The translations under genes were made by a program, and so were the position numbers. The notes beneath the pieces are model-generated. The model did not search any database, was not told where the DNA came from, and saw nothing but the letters and a program-made list of their open reading frames with translations. A stretch of DNA of 59,245 nt from Flavobacterium tructae (GTDB lineage Bacteria > Bacteroidota > Bacteroidia > Flavobacteriales > Flavobacteriaceae), in NCBI RefSeq assembly GCF_002217475.1, contig NZ_MUHH01000027.1, positions 8,843 through 68,087 of the forward strand, written 5' to 3'. This document shows positions 17,081 through 24,952 of this stretch, piece by piece; position 1 is the stretch's first letter, and every line of letters begins with the position of its first letter.

Positions 17081-17398
17081 ATGACTACAGCAAATACATC
17101 AGAAACGGAGAATGAATGTCCGGCAGAAGGGCTTTTAAAATTGCTTTCGGGCAAGTGGAAATCGCAAATCTTTTTACTAGCCGTTAATGGTCCTTTGCGT
17201 TTCAACGGACTTTTAAGAGAACTTAAAGGAGCGAACAAACAATCTGTTGCAACGGCACTTCGGGAACTGGAAGATTTTGGAATTTTGGACAAAAAAGTAG
17301 TTCGTTTAAAACCTTTACATATCGAATACCATCTTTCTGAAAAAGGAGCATCATTAGTTCCGGTTTTTAAACAGTTGGAGATTTTCTCAAGAGTGTAA
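17081..17398 (+). CDS. HxlR-family transcriptional regulator
   Basis: A 105-residue winged-helix protein: ECPAEGLLKLLSGKWKSQIFLLAVNGPLRFNGLLREL...QSVATALRELEDFGIL. HxlR/YodB/HypR proteins often sense electrophiles or disulfide stress through an N-terminal Cys, and Cys13 is in that position. It is divergently arranged with the DsbA-like gene across 95 bp, so it may control that gene. Confidence 0.9.
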   Translation: MTTANTSETENECPAEGLLKLLSGKWKSQIFLLAVNGPLRFNGLLRELKGANKQSVATALRELEDFGILDKKVVRLKPLHIEYHLSEKGASLVPVFKQLEIFSRV

Positions 17399-17459
17399 AA
17401 TAGTAAGTTTGGATAATTTTGATTGCTGTTTAGAATAAAACAATTAAATGATATAAACG

Positions 17460-17858
17460 ATGAAAAAGCTATTATTATTTTTGGTGTTGTTGTTTCAAAT
17501 GACTGTAATAACAGGGTACAGTCAAAGTAAAGATCCTTCCTCTAAAAAAATTGTCGGAACCTGGTACGCCGATGCCAATCGAAATACAAGGTGGGTTTTT
17601 ACGGCAGACGGAAAAGTTTTCAATTACGATAAAAACACGTTTAAAGTAATGTATCGATATACTATTTCAAACAGCTGTCAGAATAATTCAGATGATACAC
17701 TCGAATTTGTAACGCTGATGGATAAGGATGGGGATGAATATTGTTTTAGAATAAACGCTATAAATGAGAACAAGAGTGGCGTTTTATCGATGACGAATAT
17801 GAGTAATATGGAAGCGATCTTGTTTGTTAACGACATCAATATCGTAATAACAAATTAA
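17460..17858 (+). CDS. Secreted lipocalin-like hypothetical protein
   Basis: A 132-residue protein with a signal peptide (MKKLLLFLVLLFQMTVITGYSQ). The mature part begins KIVGTWYADANRNTRWVFTADGKVFNY, resembling the first strand of lipocalin-like families (G-x-W). Two cysteines could form a disulfide in the periplasm. It is followed by TlpA-like and AhpC-like exported redox proteins, though a separate promoter lies between. Confidence 0.6.
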   Translation: MKKLLLFLVLLFQMTVITGYSQSKDPSSKKIVGTWYADANRNTRWVFTADGKVFNYDKNTFKVMYRYTISNSCQNNSDDTLEFVTLMDKDGDEYCFRINAINENKSGVLSMTNMSNMEAILFVNDINIVITN

Positions 17859-17908
17859 ATTTATTTCGCATTAAACTTTTATTAACAAAAAGCAAATTGG
17901 CATTCGTT

Positions 17909-17916
17909 TATATTTG
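17909..17916 (+). promoter_or_regulatory. -7 element upstream of TlpA-like gene
   Basis: TATATTTG fits the TAnnTTTG consensus and lies 32 bp before the ATG. No TTG is found at a normal -33 distance, so this is a partial promoter match. Confidence 0.45.
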
Positions 17917-17948
17917 TAAGGCAAAAACTAAAAACAGCACGAACAGGT

Positions 17949-18422
17949 ATGAAAATCAATGTATTAATAATTTTTGTTGTATTTGCTTTCTCCGTAAGCG
18001 GTTATAGTCAGAATGTAAAGCTGTTAAACATCGATCAGCTGAACGAAAGAATTAAGAACGGCAAAGACAGTACTTATGTTGTTAATTTCTGGGCTACCTG
18101 GTGCGCACCCTGTATTAAAGAGCTGCCACATTTTGAAAAGTTAAAGGCGGATCATAAATCAGATAAATTAGCGGTTTTATTGGTAAGTGTCGATTTTAAA
18201 TCTAAGTTAAACTCAGCTGTAGTTCCGTTTGTGAAAAGAAAAAACCTGAAGAACGAAGTTTTTCTGTTAAACGAAAGCAATCCGCAGGAATATATAGACC
18301 GCATTGATAAAGACTGGTCGGGAAGCATTCCGGCAACCTTATTTATTAAAGAGGATAAAAGAAAATTTATTGAATCTGAATTTACCTACGAACAATTATT
18401 AACCGAATATAAAAAACTGTAA
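17949..18422 (+). CDS. TlpA-like thioredoxin-fold protein
   Basis: A 157-residue exported thioredoxin. Residues 1-21 are a signal peptide ending near G-Y-S-Q. The active site FWATWCAPC has Cys52 and Cys55. The cis-Pro segment is WSGSIPATLFI. Members of the TlpA/ResA family reduce disulfides in periplasmic proteins. The next gene starts 3 bp after its stop codon, giving a two-gene redox operon. Confidence 0.88.
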   Translation: MKINVLIIFVVFAFSVSGYSQNVKLLNIDQLNERIKNGKDSTYVVNFWATWCAPCIKELPHFEKLKADHKSDKLAVLLVSVDFKSKLNSAVVPFVKRKNLKNEVFLLNESNPQEYIDRIDKDWSGSIPATLFIKEDKRKFIESEFTYEQLLTEYKKL

Positions 18423-18425
18423 ATT

Positions 18426-19040
18426 ATGAATAAGTTTATTACTGCTGTGACTTTGTTTTTGTTTAATCTGCTGCTTTCTCAGGCTCAGAGCACCACCCTT
18501 AAAGCCGGCGAAACGGCTCCGGATTTTAAATTGAAAAACGTAGACGGAAAAGAAGTTTCCTTTGCCAGTTTTCCAAAAGCAAAAGGATACATCGTTGTTT
18601 TTACCTGTAATACGTGCCCTTATGCGGTAGCGTACGAGCAAAGAATAATTGAATTGGATAAAAAGTTCAAAGCCCAGGGTTACCCGGTAATTGCCATTAA
18701 TCCAAATGATCCTGAAGCTTCTAAGGCGGATTCTTTTGAGAAAATGCAGGAATTGGCAAAAGATAAAAAATATCCGTTCCCTTATTTATTTGATGCCGGA
18801 CAAAAAGTTACCGATCAATATGGGGCGAAACGTACACCACATCTTTTTATCGTTTCTAAAACCGATAAAGGAAATGTGGTAGAATATGTAGGAGCAATTG
18901 ATAGTGACCCGGAAGGAACTAAAACCGAAAAAACAAAGTATGCTGAAGAGGTGATCGCAGCATTAAAAAGCAATAAAAAACCTGCCGTTACACAAACCAA
19001 AGAAATCGGCTGTACGGTAAAAAGAAAAGCGAAAGCTTAA
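18426..19040 (+). CDS. Exported AhpC/TSA-like thioredoxin family protein
   Basis: A 204-residue protein with a signal peptide (to about residue 20, S-Q-A-Q) and a peroxiredoxin-like fold (AGETAPDFKLKNVDGKEVSF). The motif TCNTCPYAVAYEQR contains Cys61 and Cys64 as CxxC, rather than the single Cys of true peroxiredoxins. The TPHLFIV loop follows. This is the common Bacteroidota thioredoxin-family protein of the redoxin type. Translation is probably coupled to the TlpA-like gene. Confidence 0.85.
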   Translation: MNKFITAVTLFLFNLLLSQAQSTTLKAGETAPDFKLKNVDGKEVSFASFPKAKGYIVVFTCNTCPYAVAYEQRIIELDKKFKAQGYPVIAINPNDPEASKADSFEKMQELAKDKKYPFPYLFDAGQKVTDQYGAKRTPHLFIVSKTDKGNVVEYVGAIDSDPEGTKTEKTKYAEEVIAALKSNKKPAVTQTKEIGCTVKRKAKA

Positions 19041-19066
19041 TTTTTTAAGAAATTCAATGTCATAGA

Positions 19067-19095
19067 AAATGCCTCAGTGATGAGGCATTTTTTTA
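19067..19095. terminator. Terminator between convergent redox and AAA genes
   Basis: A perfect 10 bp stem, AAATGCCTCA/TGAGGCATTT, with loop GTGA, followed by Ts. It overlaps the last codons of the minus-strand AAA gene and can serve both strands. Confidence 0.9.
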
Positions 19096-19848
19096 TGCTA
19101 TGATCTCCGTTAGTCTCTGTTGTTCCTGAAATTCCAGTTCGGCAATAATTTGCTTTTTCATTGTAGTATGAATGTAGTCTTTGGCTTCAGCATAAGAAAT
19201 AGCATACTTGCGATTAATTTCCTGAAGATGAATCGGAAAATCAGCAAGCAGTTTATCATAATAGGCATTCAGTTGTGAATCATCGGGCATTTCAAATTTT
19301 AATTTGATTTGAAATCTTCTCAGCAAAGCTGTATCAATACTTTCGTAATAATTGGTCGCACAAATAAGTAAACTGTCTGCCGGAAGATAATCAATCAGTT
19401 GAATGATCGTATTTACCAGACGTTTCATTTCAGCCACATCTTTGTCCTGACTGTCACGGCTTTTACCAATCTGATCAAATTCGTCGAGAAATAAAACCGC
19501 TTTTTCACGAATTGCTTTATCAAACAACACTTTTACATTTTTAGAAGTTTCTCCAATTTTAGCATCAATTATGGTACTGAGATTCACAATAACAATGTTC
19601 TTGTTTAAAGCGTTTGCAATGGCTTTTGCAGTAGTGGTTTTGCCACAGCCGGAATGCCCGTGCAGTAGTATTTTGTTATCTACTTTGAGATTGTATTTTT
19701 TTAATTCTTCGATATATTTATGTTCTTTTATCGTCTGAATTAATACCGTTTTATTCTCTGTGCTAAAAAGCAAATCTTCCAGTGCTATTTTTTCAGTATC
19801 GTTTACAACAAGTTCGTGCAGATTCATTTGTGATTTTATTTGGTGCAA
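19093..19848 (-). CDS. AAA+ family ATPase
   Basis: A 251-residue single-domain AAA ATPase. Walker A is GHSGCGKTTTAKAIA, Walker B is VLFLDEFDQIGKSRD, sensor 1 is LLICATNY and the arginine region is ALLRRFQIKL. FtsH/Spastin-like AAA domains look like this, but no protease or transmembrane domain is present. An alternative start at 19827 gives MNLHELVV. It starts 9 bp after the yggS-like gene, so the two are probably cotranscribed. Substrate unknown. Confidence 0.82.
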   Translation of the reverse strand: MHQIKSQMNLHELVVNDTEKIALEDLLFSTENKTVLIQTIKEHKYIEELKKYNLKVDNKILLHGHSGCGKTTTAKAIANALNKNIVIVNLSTIIDAKIGETSKNVKVLFDKAIREKAVLFLDEFDQIGKSRDSQDKDVAEMKRLVNTIIQLIDYLPADSLLICATNYYESIDTALLRRFQIKLKFEMPDDSQLNAYYDKLLADFPIHLQEINRKYAISYAEAKDYIHTTMKKQIIAELEFQEQQRLTEIIA

Positions 19849-19857
19849 AATTAGACT

Positions 19858-20589
19858 TTATTCTGCAATATTTTCGTTCCAGATTTCTTTTCCTAAAAAG
19901 CGGTTTCCAAAAATTGAAGTTCCAATTCGGATCAGATTCGAACCTTCGGCAATGGCCAGTTCTAAGTCTTGTGACATTCCCATTGAAAGTTGTAAATTAT
20001 TGATCCCTTCAATTTTAGCTGCGTAAATTTCATCTCTTGTTTTTCGAAGCAAATGCAATGACGGACGCATTTTTTCTTTTTCGACATCCAGCAATCCAAT
20101 AGTCATTAGTCCTTTAATCTTAAGAGTTTCGTAACGTTTTATCTTTTGAATAAATGAAAGTACTTCTGTTGGAGGCAGTCCGAATTTACTTTCTTCAAAT
20201 GAAGTGTTTACTTGTATAAAAACCTCCAGTGTTCGTCCTTCTTTTTGTAATTGCCTGTCCAATTCATTGGCCAAACTTAGTCTGTCGAGAGATTGAATAC
20301 AAGTGACGTACTTAAGAACGTCTTTGACTTTATTGGTTTGAAGATGGCCAATAAAATGGCGTTCGATTTTTAAATCTTTTAGTGCCGGATTTTTATCACG
20401 GAGTTCCTGCATTTTATTTTCGCCAATGAGTGTTTCTCCGGCATCGATCGCAATTTGAATGTCTGCTGCAGAAACGGTTTTAGTCGCCAGTAATAGTTTC
20501 ACATCTGATACATTTCTGCCAGAACTTTTACAGGCATTCTCAATGCGTTGATGAACCTGTTTTAAATTGAAAATAATATCTTCTTTCAT
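19858..20589 (-). CDS. YggS-family PLP homeostasis protein
   Basis: A 243-residue PLPBP/YggS protein. KLLLATKTVS places the PLP-binding lysine at residue 37, IGENKMQELRDK and FIGHLQTNK follow, and LSMGMSQDLELAIAEGSNLIRIGTSIFG closes the barrel. It is cytosolic and maintains pyridoxal phosphate and amino/keto acid balance. The gap upstream holds a nested inverted repeat that could be a PLP-related operator (inference). Confidence 0.95.
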   Translation of the reverse strand: MKEDIIFNLKQVHQRIENACKSSGRNVSDVKLLLATKTVSAADIQIAIDAGETLIGENKMQELRDKNPALKDLKIERHFIGHLQTNKVKDVLKYVTCIQSLDRLSLANELDRQLQKEGRTLEVFIQVNTSFEESKFGLPPTEVLSFIQKIKRYETLKIKGLMTIGLLDVEKEKMRPSLHLLRKTRDEIYAAKIEGINNLQLSMGMSQDLELAIAEGSNLIRIGTSIFGNRFLGKEIWNENIAE

Positions 20590-20626
20590 GAGGCAAAATT
20601 ACCGGTAAACAGACGTACTTAAAAGA

Positions 20627-20703
20627 TCCAGTTTTTAGTATAAGTAATAGTCCAGATTGGAGGTAAACTGGACCAGATTAGGACTATAAATGAAAAAACT
20701 GGA
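20627..20703. promoter_or_regulatory. Nested inverted-repeat operator array
   Basis: Outer arms TCCAGTTTTT (20627-20636) and AAAAACTGGA (20694-20703) enclose ATAGTCC (20647-20653) and GGACTAT (20681-20687). CTGGACCAG (20668-20676) sits inside and CCAGATT occurs twice (20652, 20673). The array lies between the divergent yggS-like and thioredoxin-like genes, just before a -7 element. Confidence 0.6.
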
Positions 20704-20728
20704 TTATTTAGCAGATCCTGAATCGAAG

Positions 20729-20736
20729 TAATTTTG
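20729..20736 (+). promoter_or_regulatory. -7 element of thioredoxin-like gene
   Basis: TAATTTTG, an exact TAnnTTTG match, 35 bp before the ATG and 25 bp after the inverted-repeat array. No clear TTG at -33, which would fit an activator-dependent promoter (inference). Confidence 0.5.
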
Positions 20737-20771
20737 TACTGACAATAAAGTCAAATTTAAAACAAATTAAA

Positions 20772-21005
20772 ATGAGTAAATCAATTTTTTATCATGCCGG
20801 CTGTCCGGTTTGTATTAGTGCAGAACAGGATATTTTAAGTTTAATTAACCCTGCTGAGGTTGAAGTTGTCGATCTGGGTGTCGATAAATCCAGAATTGCA
20901 GAAGCTCAAAAAGCAGGATTGCAATCGGTTCCGGCTTTGGTAACGCCAAACGGAAATGTGCTTCATATTAATTTTGGCGCTTCTATAGCAGATGTAATTG
21001 GATAG
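20772..21005 (+). CDS. Small thioredoxin/glutaredoxin-fold protein
   Basis: A 77-residue protein starting MSKSIFYHAGCPVCISAEQDIL, with a CxxC at Cys11-Cys14, followed by a VEVVDLGVDKSRIAEAQKAGLQSVPALVTPNG segment carrying the cis-Pro of thioredoxin folds. No signal peptide, so cytoplasmic. Probably a redox partner; the DUF2024 gene follows 37 bp downstream. Confidence 0.8.
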   Translation: MSKSIFYHAGCPVCISAEQDILSLINPAEVEVVDLGVDKSRIAEAQKAGLQSVPALVTPNGNVLHINFGASIADVIG

Positions 21006-21042
21006 ATTCACTGTGAGAGGTAAAATGTAAAATGTAAATCGT

Positions 21043-21306
21043 ATGAAAATAGCAGTGTGGGATACCTATGTAACCCGAAAAGATGGAACAGTAATGCATT
21101 TTGATATTCTGGTTGACGAACGTACTGTTGATGAAAATCAGATTTTTGAATATGGCAAAAGGTATCTTAAAACAGTAGCACAGGAAGGGCAACCGCTGAC
21201 CTCAAAAGAATGCAAATTTTGTCATATTGACAAGGCTCCTGAGACTGTGCAAAGTCAGATTCTTAAACAGGGATTTTCGATTATCGAAATGGAGAACTGT
21301 AATTAA
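21043..21306 (+). CDS. DUF2024 family protein
   Basis: An 87-residue protein with the DUF2024 layout: MKIAVWDTYVTRKDG.VMHFDILV, YGKRYL, and a late CKFCHI motif (Cys-x-x-Cys-His). The cysteine cluster suggests metal or redox binding, but function is unknown. It forms a pair with the CxxC protein just upstream. Confidence 0.85.
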   Translation: MKIAVWDTYVTRKDGTVMHFDILVDERTVDENQIFEYGKRYLKTVAQEGQPLTSKECKFCHIDKAPETVQSQILKQGFSIIEMENCN

Positions 21307-21326
21307 CTGATTCTTTTGTTTTGTAT

Positions 21327-21363
21327 AAAAAAGGCTGAAACGTTGTTGTTTCAGCCTTTTTTA
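21327..21363. terminator. Terminator after DUF2024 gene
   Basis: Perfect 11 bp stem AAGGCTGAAAC/GTTTCAGCCTT with six more flanking A/T pairs and Ts on both strands, so it may act in both directions. Confidence 0.93.
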
Positions 21364-21422
21364 TAGATACAGAGTCTATGTTTCTATGTGTTAAAATAAA
21401 TTACGTAGAGAGCAGCTTATAA

Positions 21423-21716
21423 TTATAAACTTTTTAGTTTTTTCATGAAAACCGGAAAGACTTCATTTAATTCTTCAAAAAGAGGGTTGTTGCGGTGTTT
21501 CAGTTTTATTTCGCTGAACAATTTGAGACCAAGTGCAAATTGGGTGGCTTCGTGTGGATTTTCAAACAGGTTTTTAGCCTTTATTTTTTCGATGATATCA
21601 AATATTTCATCATGATTGTCGAATTCTATTCCAAGTTCTTTTGCGGGTTCCGTTTCGCCGTTTGCGTATTCTTTTAAGCTTAAAGTCAGGTAATATTTGT
21701 TTGATCTTTTTTGCAT
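21423..21716 (-). CDS. DUF3861-like protein
   Basis: A 97-residue protein with the pattern KYYLTLSLKEYANGE...IEFDNHDEIFDIIEKI and ATQFALGLKLFSEIKLKHRNNPLFEELNEVFPVFMKKLK, which fits DUF3861. Function unknown, cytoplasmic. It lies 18 bp after the LytTR regulator gene on the same strand, so may be read through from it. Confidence 0.75.
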   Translation of the reverse strand: MQKRSNKYYLTLSLKEYANGETEPAKELGIEFDNHDEIFDIIEKIKAKNLFENPHEATQFALGLKLFSEIKLKHRNNPLFEELNEVFPVFMKKLKSL

Positions 21717-21734
21717 GATATTATTTTTTTAATT

Positions 21735-22469
21735 TTATTTCAACCATTTGTCTACAATGGTTTTAAAGGTTTCTTTGTATTGTTCACCAACCGTGATCTC
21801 GGTTTTATTAATGAATATTGAATTTTTACTGATGGAGTTTATTTTGTCCAGTGCAACAATAAAGGAGCGGTTGATTCGCATAAATTTTAGGGAGGGTAGT
21901 TTTTCTTCGAGCGCTTTTAAAGAAATCAAAGACATTAATCCTTTTGGGGAATTTTCAAGATGTACTTTCACATAATCTTTGAGACTTTCGATATACAAGA
22001 TGTCTTTTAATGAAATTCGAACCCACTGATATTCTACTTTCAGAAAAATAAAATCATCATCATCTGCTGTAATGGACTGAAATTGACCGGAGGCCTCTTC
22101 TGTTAATTGCAAAACTTTGCCGGCGGCTCTTAAAAACTCTTCATAACTAAAGGGTTTTAAAAGATAATCAACAGCGTTGACCCGATAACCTTCAATAGCG
22201 TAATGATTGTAGGCTGTGGTGAAAATTATTTTAGGTAATGTTCCCTGCTGTTCCTGTAAAAGGCGGGCAAGTTCCATACCGCTTAAATTCGGCATATTGA
22301 TGTCCAGAAAAATAATGTCGGGTTGTTGTTCCCGTATCAGACTCATAGCTTCAATAGCATTATCGCAACTTTGAACCAACTGTAAAAAAGGAGTTTGTTC
22401 TATAAAAGTTTCCACCAATTTTAAGGCTAGCGGTTCGTCGTCTACTGCGATACATTTTAATACAATCAT
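21735..22469 (-). CDS. LytTR-family response regulator
   Basis: A 244-residue regulator. Receiver domain 1-120 has the acidic pair Asp10-Asp11, phospho-acceptor Asp56 in IIFLDINMP and Lys in LLKPFS. The LytTR DNA-binding domain occupies about 140-240 (YQWVRISLKDILYIESLKDYVKVHL). Its start overlaps the kinase gene by 4 bp (ATGA-type coupling). Divergent from the RND efflux operon, which is a likely target (inference). Confidence 0.95.
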   Translation of the reverse strand: MIVLKCIAVDDEPLALKLVETFIEQTPFLQLVQSCDNAIEAMSLIREQQPDIIFLDINMPNLSGMELARLLQEQQGTLPKIIFTTAYNHYAIEGYRVNAVDYLLKPFSYEEFLRAAGKVLQLTEEASGQFQSITADDDDFIFLKVEYQWVRISLKDILYIESLKDYVKVHLENSPKGLMSLISLKALEEKLPSLKFMRINRSFIVALDKINSISKNSIFINKTEITVGEQYKETFKTIVDKWLK

Positions 22470-23539
22470 TGTTCTAAAGTTATTTGCAGGTTTACTTTAT
22501 ATTTTCCGTTTGGATCAATACCGGCCGTTAAACTGTGTTTGTCAGGATAGATGAGGTGTAATCGGCGTTTGGTATTGGTTAAGCCAATTCCGCCCTGTTC
22601 TGTTGGAGTTGTTTTTTCGAAAAAAGTGTTTTCTACCTCAAATTCAAGCAGCGTTCCGTTTTGTTTCAGCGCAAAATGAATCTCGCTTTTGTCCGTAGCA
22701 TGCACGCCATGTTTAAAGGCATTTTCGACTAACGGCAGTAAGAGCATCGGTACAATCGGATAATCCTGAATTTTTTCCGGAATATCGCCGGTAATAGTCA
22801 GTTTACTGTTGGCTCGAAGCTTCATTAAAGCAATAAAGTCCTTCATAAAAGCCACCTCTTTCAATAAGGTTGTTCTTTCGCCTTCAGTGCTGTAAAGCAG
22901 GTATCGCATCATTCGGCTTAAAGTATGAAGCGCATTACGGGAATCTTCAATATTGGTATACGTAAGGGAGTAAATGCTGTTAAGCGAATTAAAAAAGAAA
23001 TGCGGATTGATTTGTGCTTTCAGCATAGCCAGTTCGGTCATCGTTTTGTCCTGCTCCAGCTTTTGTTTGTGCTGAGCGGCTCTTTGCCAATGCAGCAACA
23101 TGGCATAACTGGTACTGATGGCCAGAACCAGTAAGGTGAGACTAAAAATATAGTTATCGAAATAGGTGTTTCGGTATCGTTTGAATCGGATAAGTGCAGC
23201 CAGTTTGTTATGTAAATCGGTGTTGAGGTTGTAAAAATAGGATGCCAACTGCATGATGAAAATAATCAATAGAATCCATAACAAGAAAGGGCCAATTTTG
23301 TCTTTAATGATGGTTTTTGGAACAATTACCTTGGCATTATAGTAAAAAATCGCAAGCATGAAAAGCAAAACAATGGTTTGCCAAATCCAGAATATATGGG
23401 GAAGTGCTATATTCCAGGTAAGCGGAATATAAAACAGTTGCATATATCCTAATAATACCCAGGCCAGGATGTGTAATCCGGTAGACATAAACGGTTTAAA
23501 AAAATTGGGTGTCATTGTAAGTTGTGATTTTAAGGACAA
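22466..23539 (-). CDS. LytS/YehU-type sensor histidine kinase
   Basis: A 357-residue membrane kinase with four transmembrane helices in residues 20-150. The His_kinase motif AQINPHFFFNSLNSIYSL has the phosphorylated His180. The ATPase has PLVENAFKHGV (N box) and GGIGLTNTKRRL (G box). No extracytoplasmic sensor domain is evident. A start at 23515 is an alternative. Translationally coupled to the LytTR regulator. Confidence 0.95.
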   Translation of the reverse strand: MSLKSQLTMTPNFFKPFMSTGLHILAWVLLGYMQLFYIPLTWNIALPHIFWIWQTIVLLFMLAIFYYNAKVIVPKTIIKDKIGPFLLWILLIIFIMQLASYFYNLNTDLHNKLAALIRFKRYRNTYFDNYIFSLTLLVLAISTSYAMLLHWQRAAQHKQKLEQDKTMTELAMLKAQINPHFFFNSLNSIYSLTYTNIEDSRNALHTLSRMMRYLLYSTEGERTTLLKEVAFMKDFIALMKLRANSKLTITGDIPEKIQDYPIVPMLLLPLVENAFKHGVHATDKSEIHFALKQNGTLLEFEVENTFFEKTTPTEQGGIGLTNTKRRLHLIYPDKHSLTAGIDPNGKYKVNLQITLEQ

Positions 23540-23782
23540 TATTACATTTTATTTGAACAGTATATAAAACCAATCGCTCAAAATAGATTTACAACCCGTA
23601 AAAACCATTTTAGAGTCGACGAGGCTATTACAAAAATACTTATTTATCAGGGAACATCTTCCATCGGTTCTCATCTAATCTTTATCGATTGCAGGGGGCT
23701 TTTCGTCTATTGTAAAAATTTTGTGTGTTCTATTTCAGTTCTTTTGTTCCTTAATAAATAGATAATCATACAATCCATAAAA

Positions 23783-24946
23783 ATGAAGAAGCAATCTTTT
23801 TTAAGTATTCTAGCAGCATCTATTGTGATCACTTCGTGTGGAAACAAAAATGATAAAGCGGCTCAGGCCGGAGGTGCACCACAAGTTAAAGAATATAAAA
23901 CGCTGACTTTAGAACCTAAATCGGCAACTTTATATACAGATTATCCCGCCAGCATTCAGGGACAGCAAAATATAGAAATTCGTCCGCGGGTAGAAGGGTA
24001 TATTGATAAGATTTTTGTTGATGAAGGTGCTGTGGTTAGGGCCGGACAGCCATTGTTTAAAATTAGTGCTCCGGAATATGAGCAGGAAGTTCGCGCAGCC
24101 GCTGCAAGTATCAAAAGTGCTCAGGCTAATTTAAGTGCGGCTAAACTGGCAGTCAATAAAGTAAAGCCGTTGGTCGAAAAAGGAATCATCAGTAAATACG
24201 ATTTAGAATCGGCACAATATACTTATGAATCGGCTTTAGCAACACTGGCGCAGGCCAATGCCAGTCTGGTAAATGCCAAGACAAACTTGGGATATACAAC
24301 AGTAACCAGTCCTGTTGACGGTGTCGTGGGTTCTATTCCGTTTCGTTTGGGAAGTTTAGTGAGTTCTAATACCGCAGATCCTTTAACGACGGTTTCAAGC
24401 ATCGGAAATGTATATGCTTATTTTGCAGTGAATGAAAAAAAACTTCTAAGTTTTACTCAGAATACAGATTCCGGAATTGCACTGGCAGAAAAAATTAAAA
24501 AGATGCCTGCTGTTTCTCTGCTTCTTTCAGATGGTACAGCTTACGGTGAAAAAGGACGTATTGAAACCGTAAACGGATTAATCAATACCGAGACGGGGTC
24601 CGTTACTTTCAGAGCACGTTTCCCCAATACAAAAAGCATCATCAGAAGCGGAAACAGTACTACAGTGAGAATTCCAAACGAAGTGAATCAAGCGATTATT
24701 GTTCCTCAAAGCGCCACTTTTGAACTTCAGGATAAATTGTTTACCGTAGTAGTTGGAAAAGACGGAAAAACTAAAAATGCCAATATTACGGTTTTAGAAA
24801 ATACTGCAGGAAATTATTATGTCGTAAAAAGCGGTTTGCAGAGCGGAGACCAAATTGTTTTGGAGGGTGTGGCAGCACTTAAAGACGGAACTGAAATTAA
24901 AGCTCAGAATCAAAGTGCAGAAACGGTTTACGCGGATTTAAAATAA
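23783..24946 (+). CDS. RND efflux periplasmic adaptor (AcrA/MexA-like)
   Basis: A 387-residue membrane-fusion protein. Lipobox ITS-Cys19. The lipoyl-like half motifs IEIRPRVEGYIDKIFVDEGAVVRAGQPLFKI and NLGYTTVTSPVDGVVGSIPFRLGSLV flank an alpha-hairpin (about 105-165). Beta-barrel and MP-proximal domains follow. It bridges the inner-membrane pump and outer-membrane channel encoded directly downstream (6 and 18 bp gaps). Confidence 0.96.
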   Translation: MKKQSFLSILAASIVITSCGNKNDKAAQAGGAPQVKEYKTLTLEPKSATLYTDYPASIQGQQNIEIRPRVEGYIDKIFVDEGAVVRAGQPLFKISAPEYEQEVRAAAASIKSAQANLSAAKLAVNKVKPLVEKGIISKYDLESAQYTYESALATLAQANASLVNAKTNLGYTTVTSPVDGVVGSIPFRLGSLVSSNTADPLTTVSSIGNVYAYFAVNEKKLLSFTQNTDSGIALAEKIKKMPAVSLLLSDGTAYGEKGRIETVNGLINTETGSVTFRARFPNTKSIIRSGNSTTVRIPNEVNQAIIVPQSATFELQDKLFTVVVGKDGKTKNANITVLENTAGNYYVVKSGLQSGDQIVLEGVAALKDGTEIKAQNQSAETVYADLK

Positions 24947-24952
24947 AAAGAA

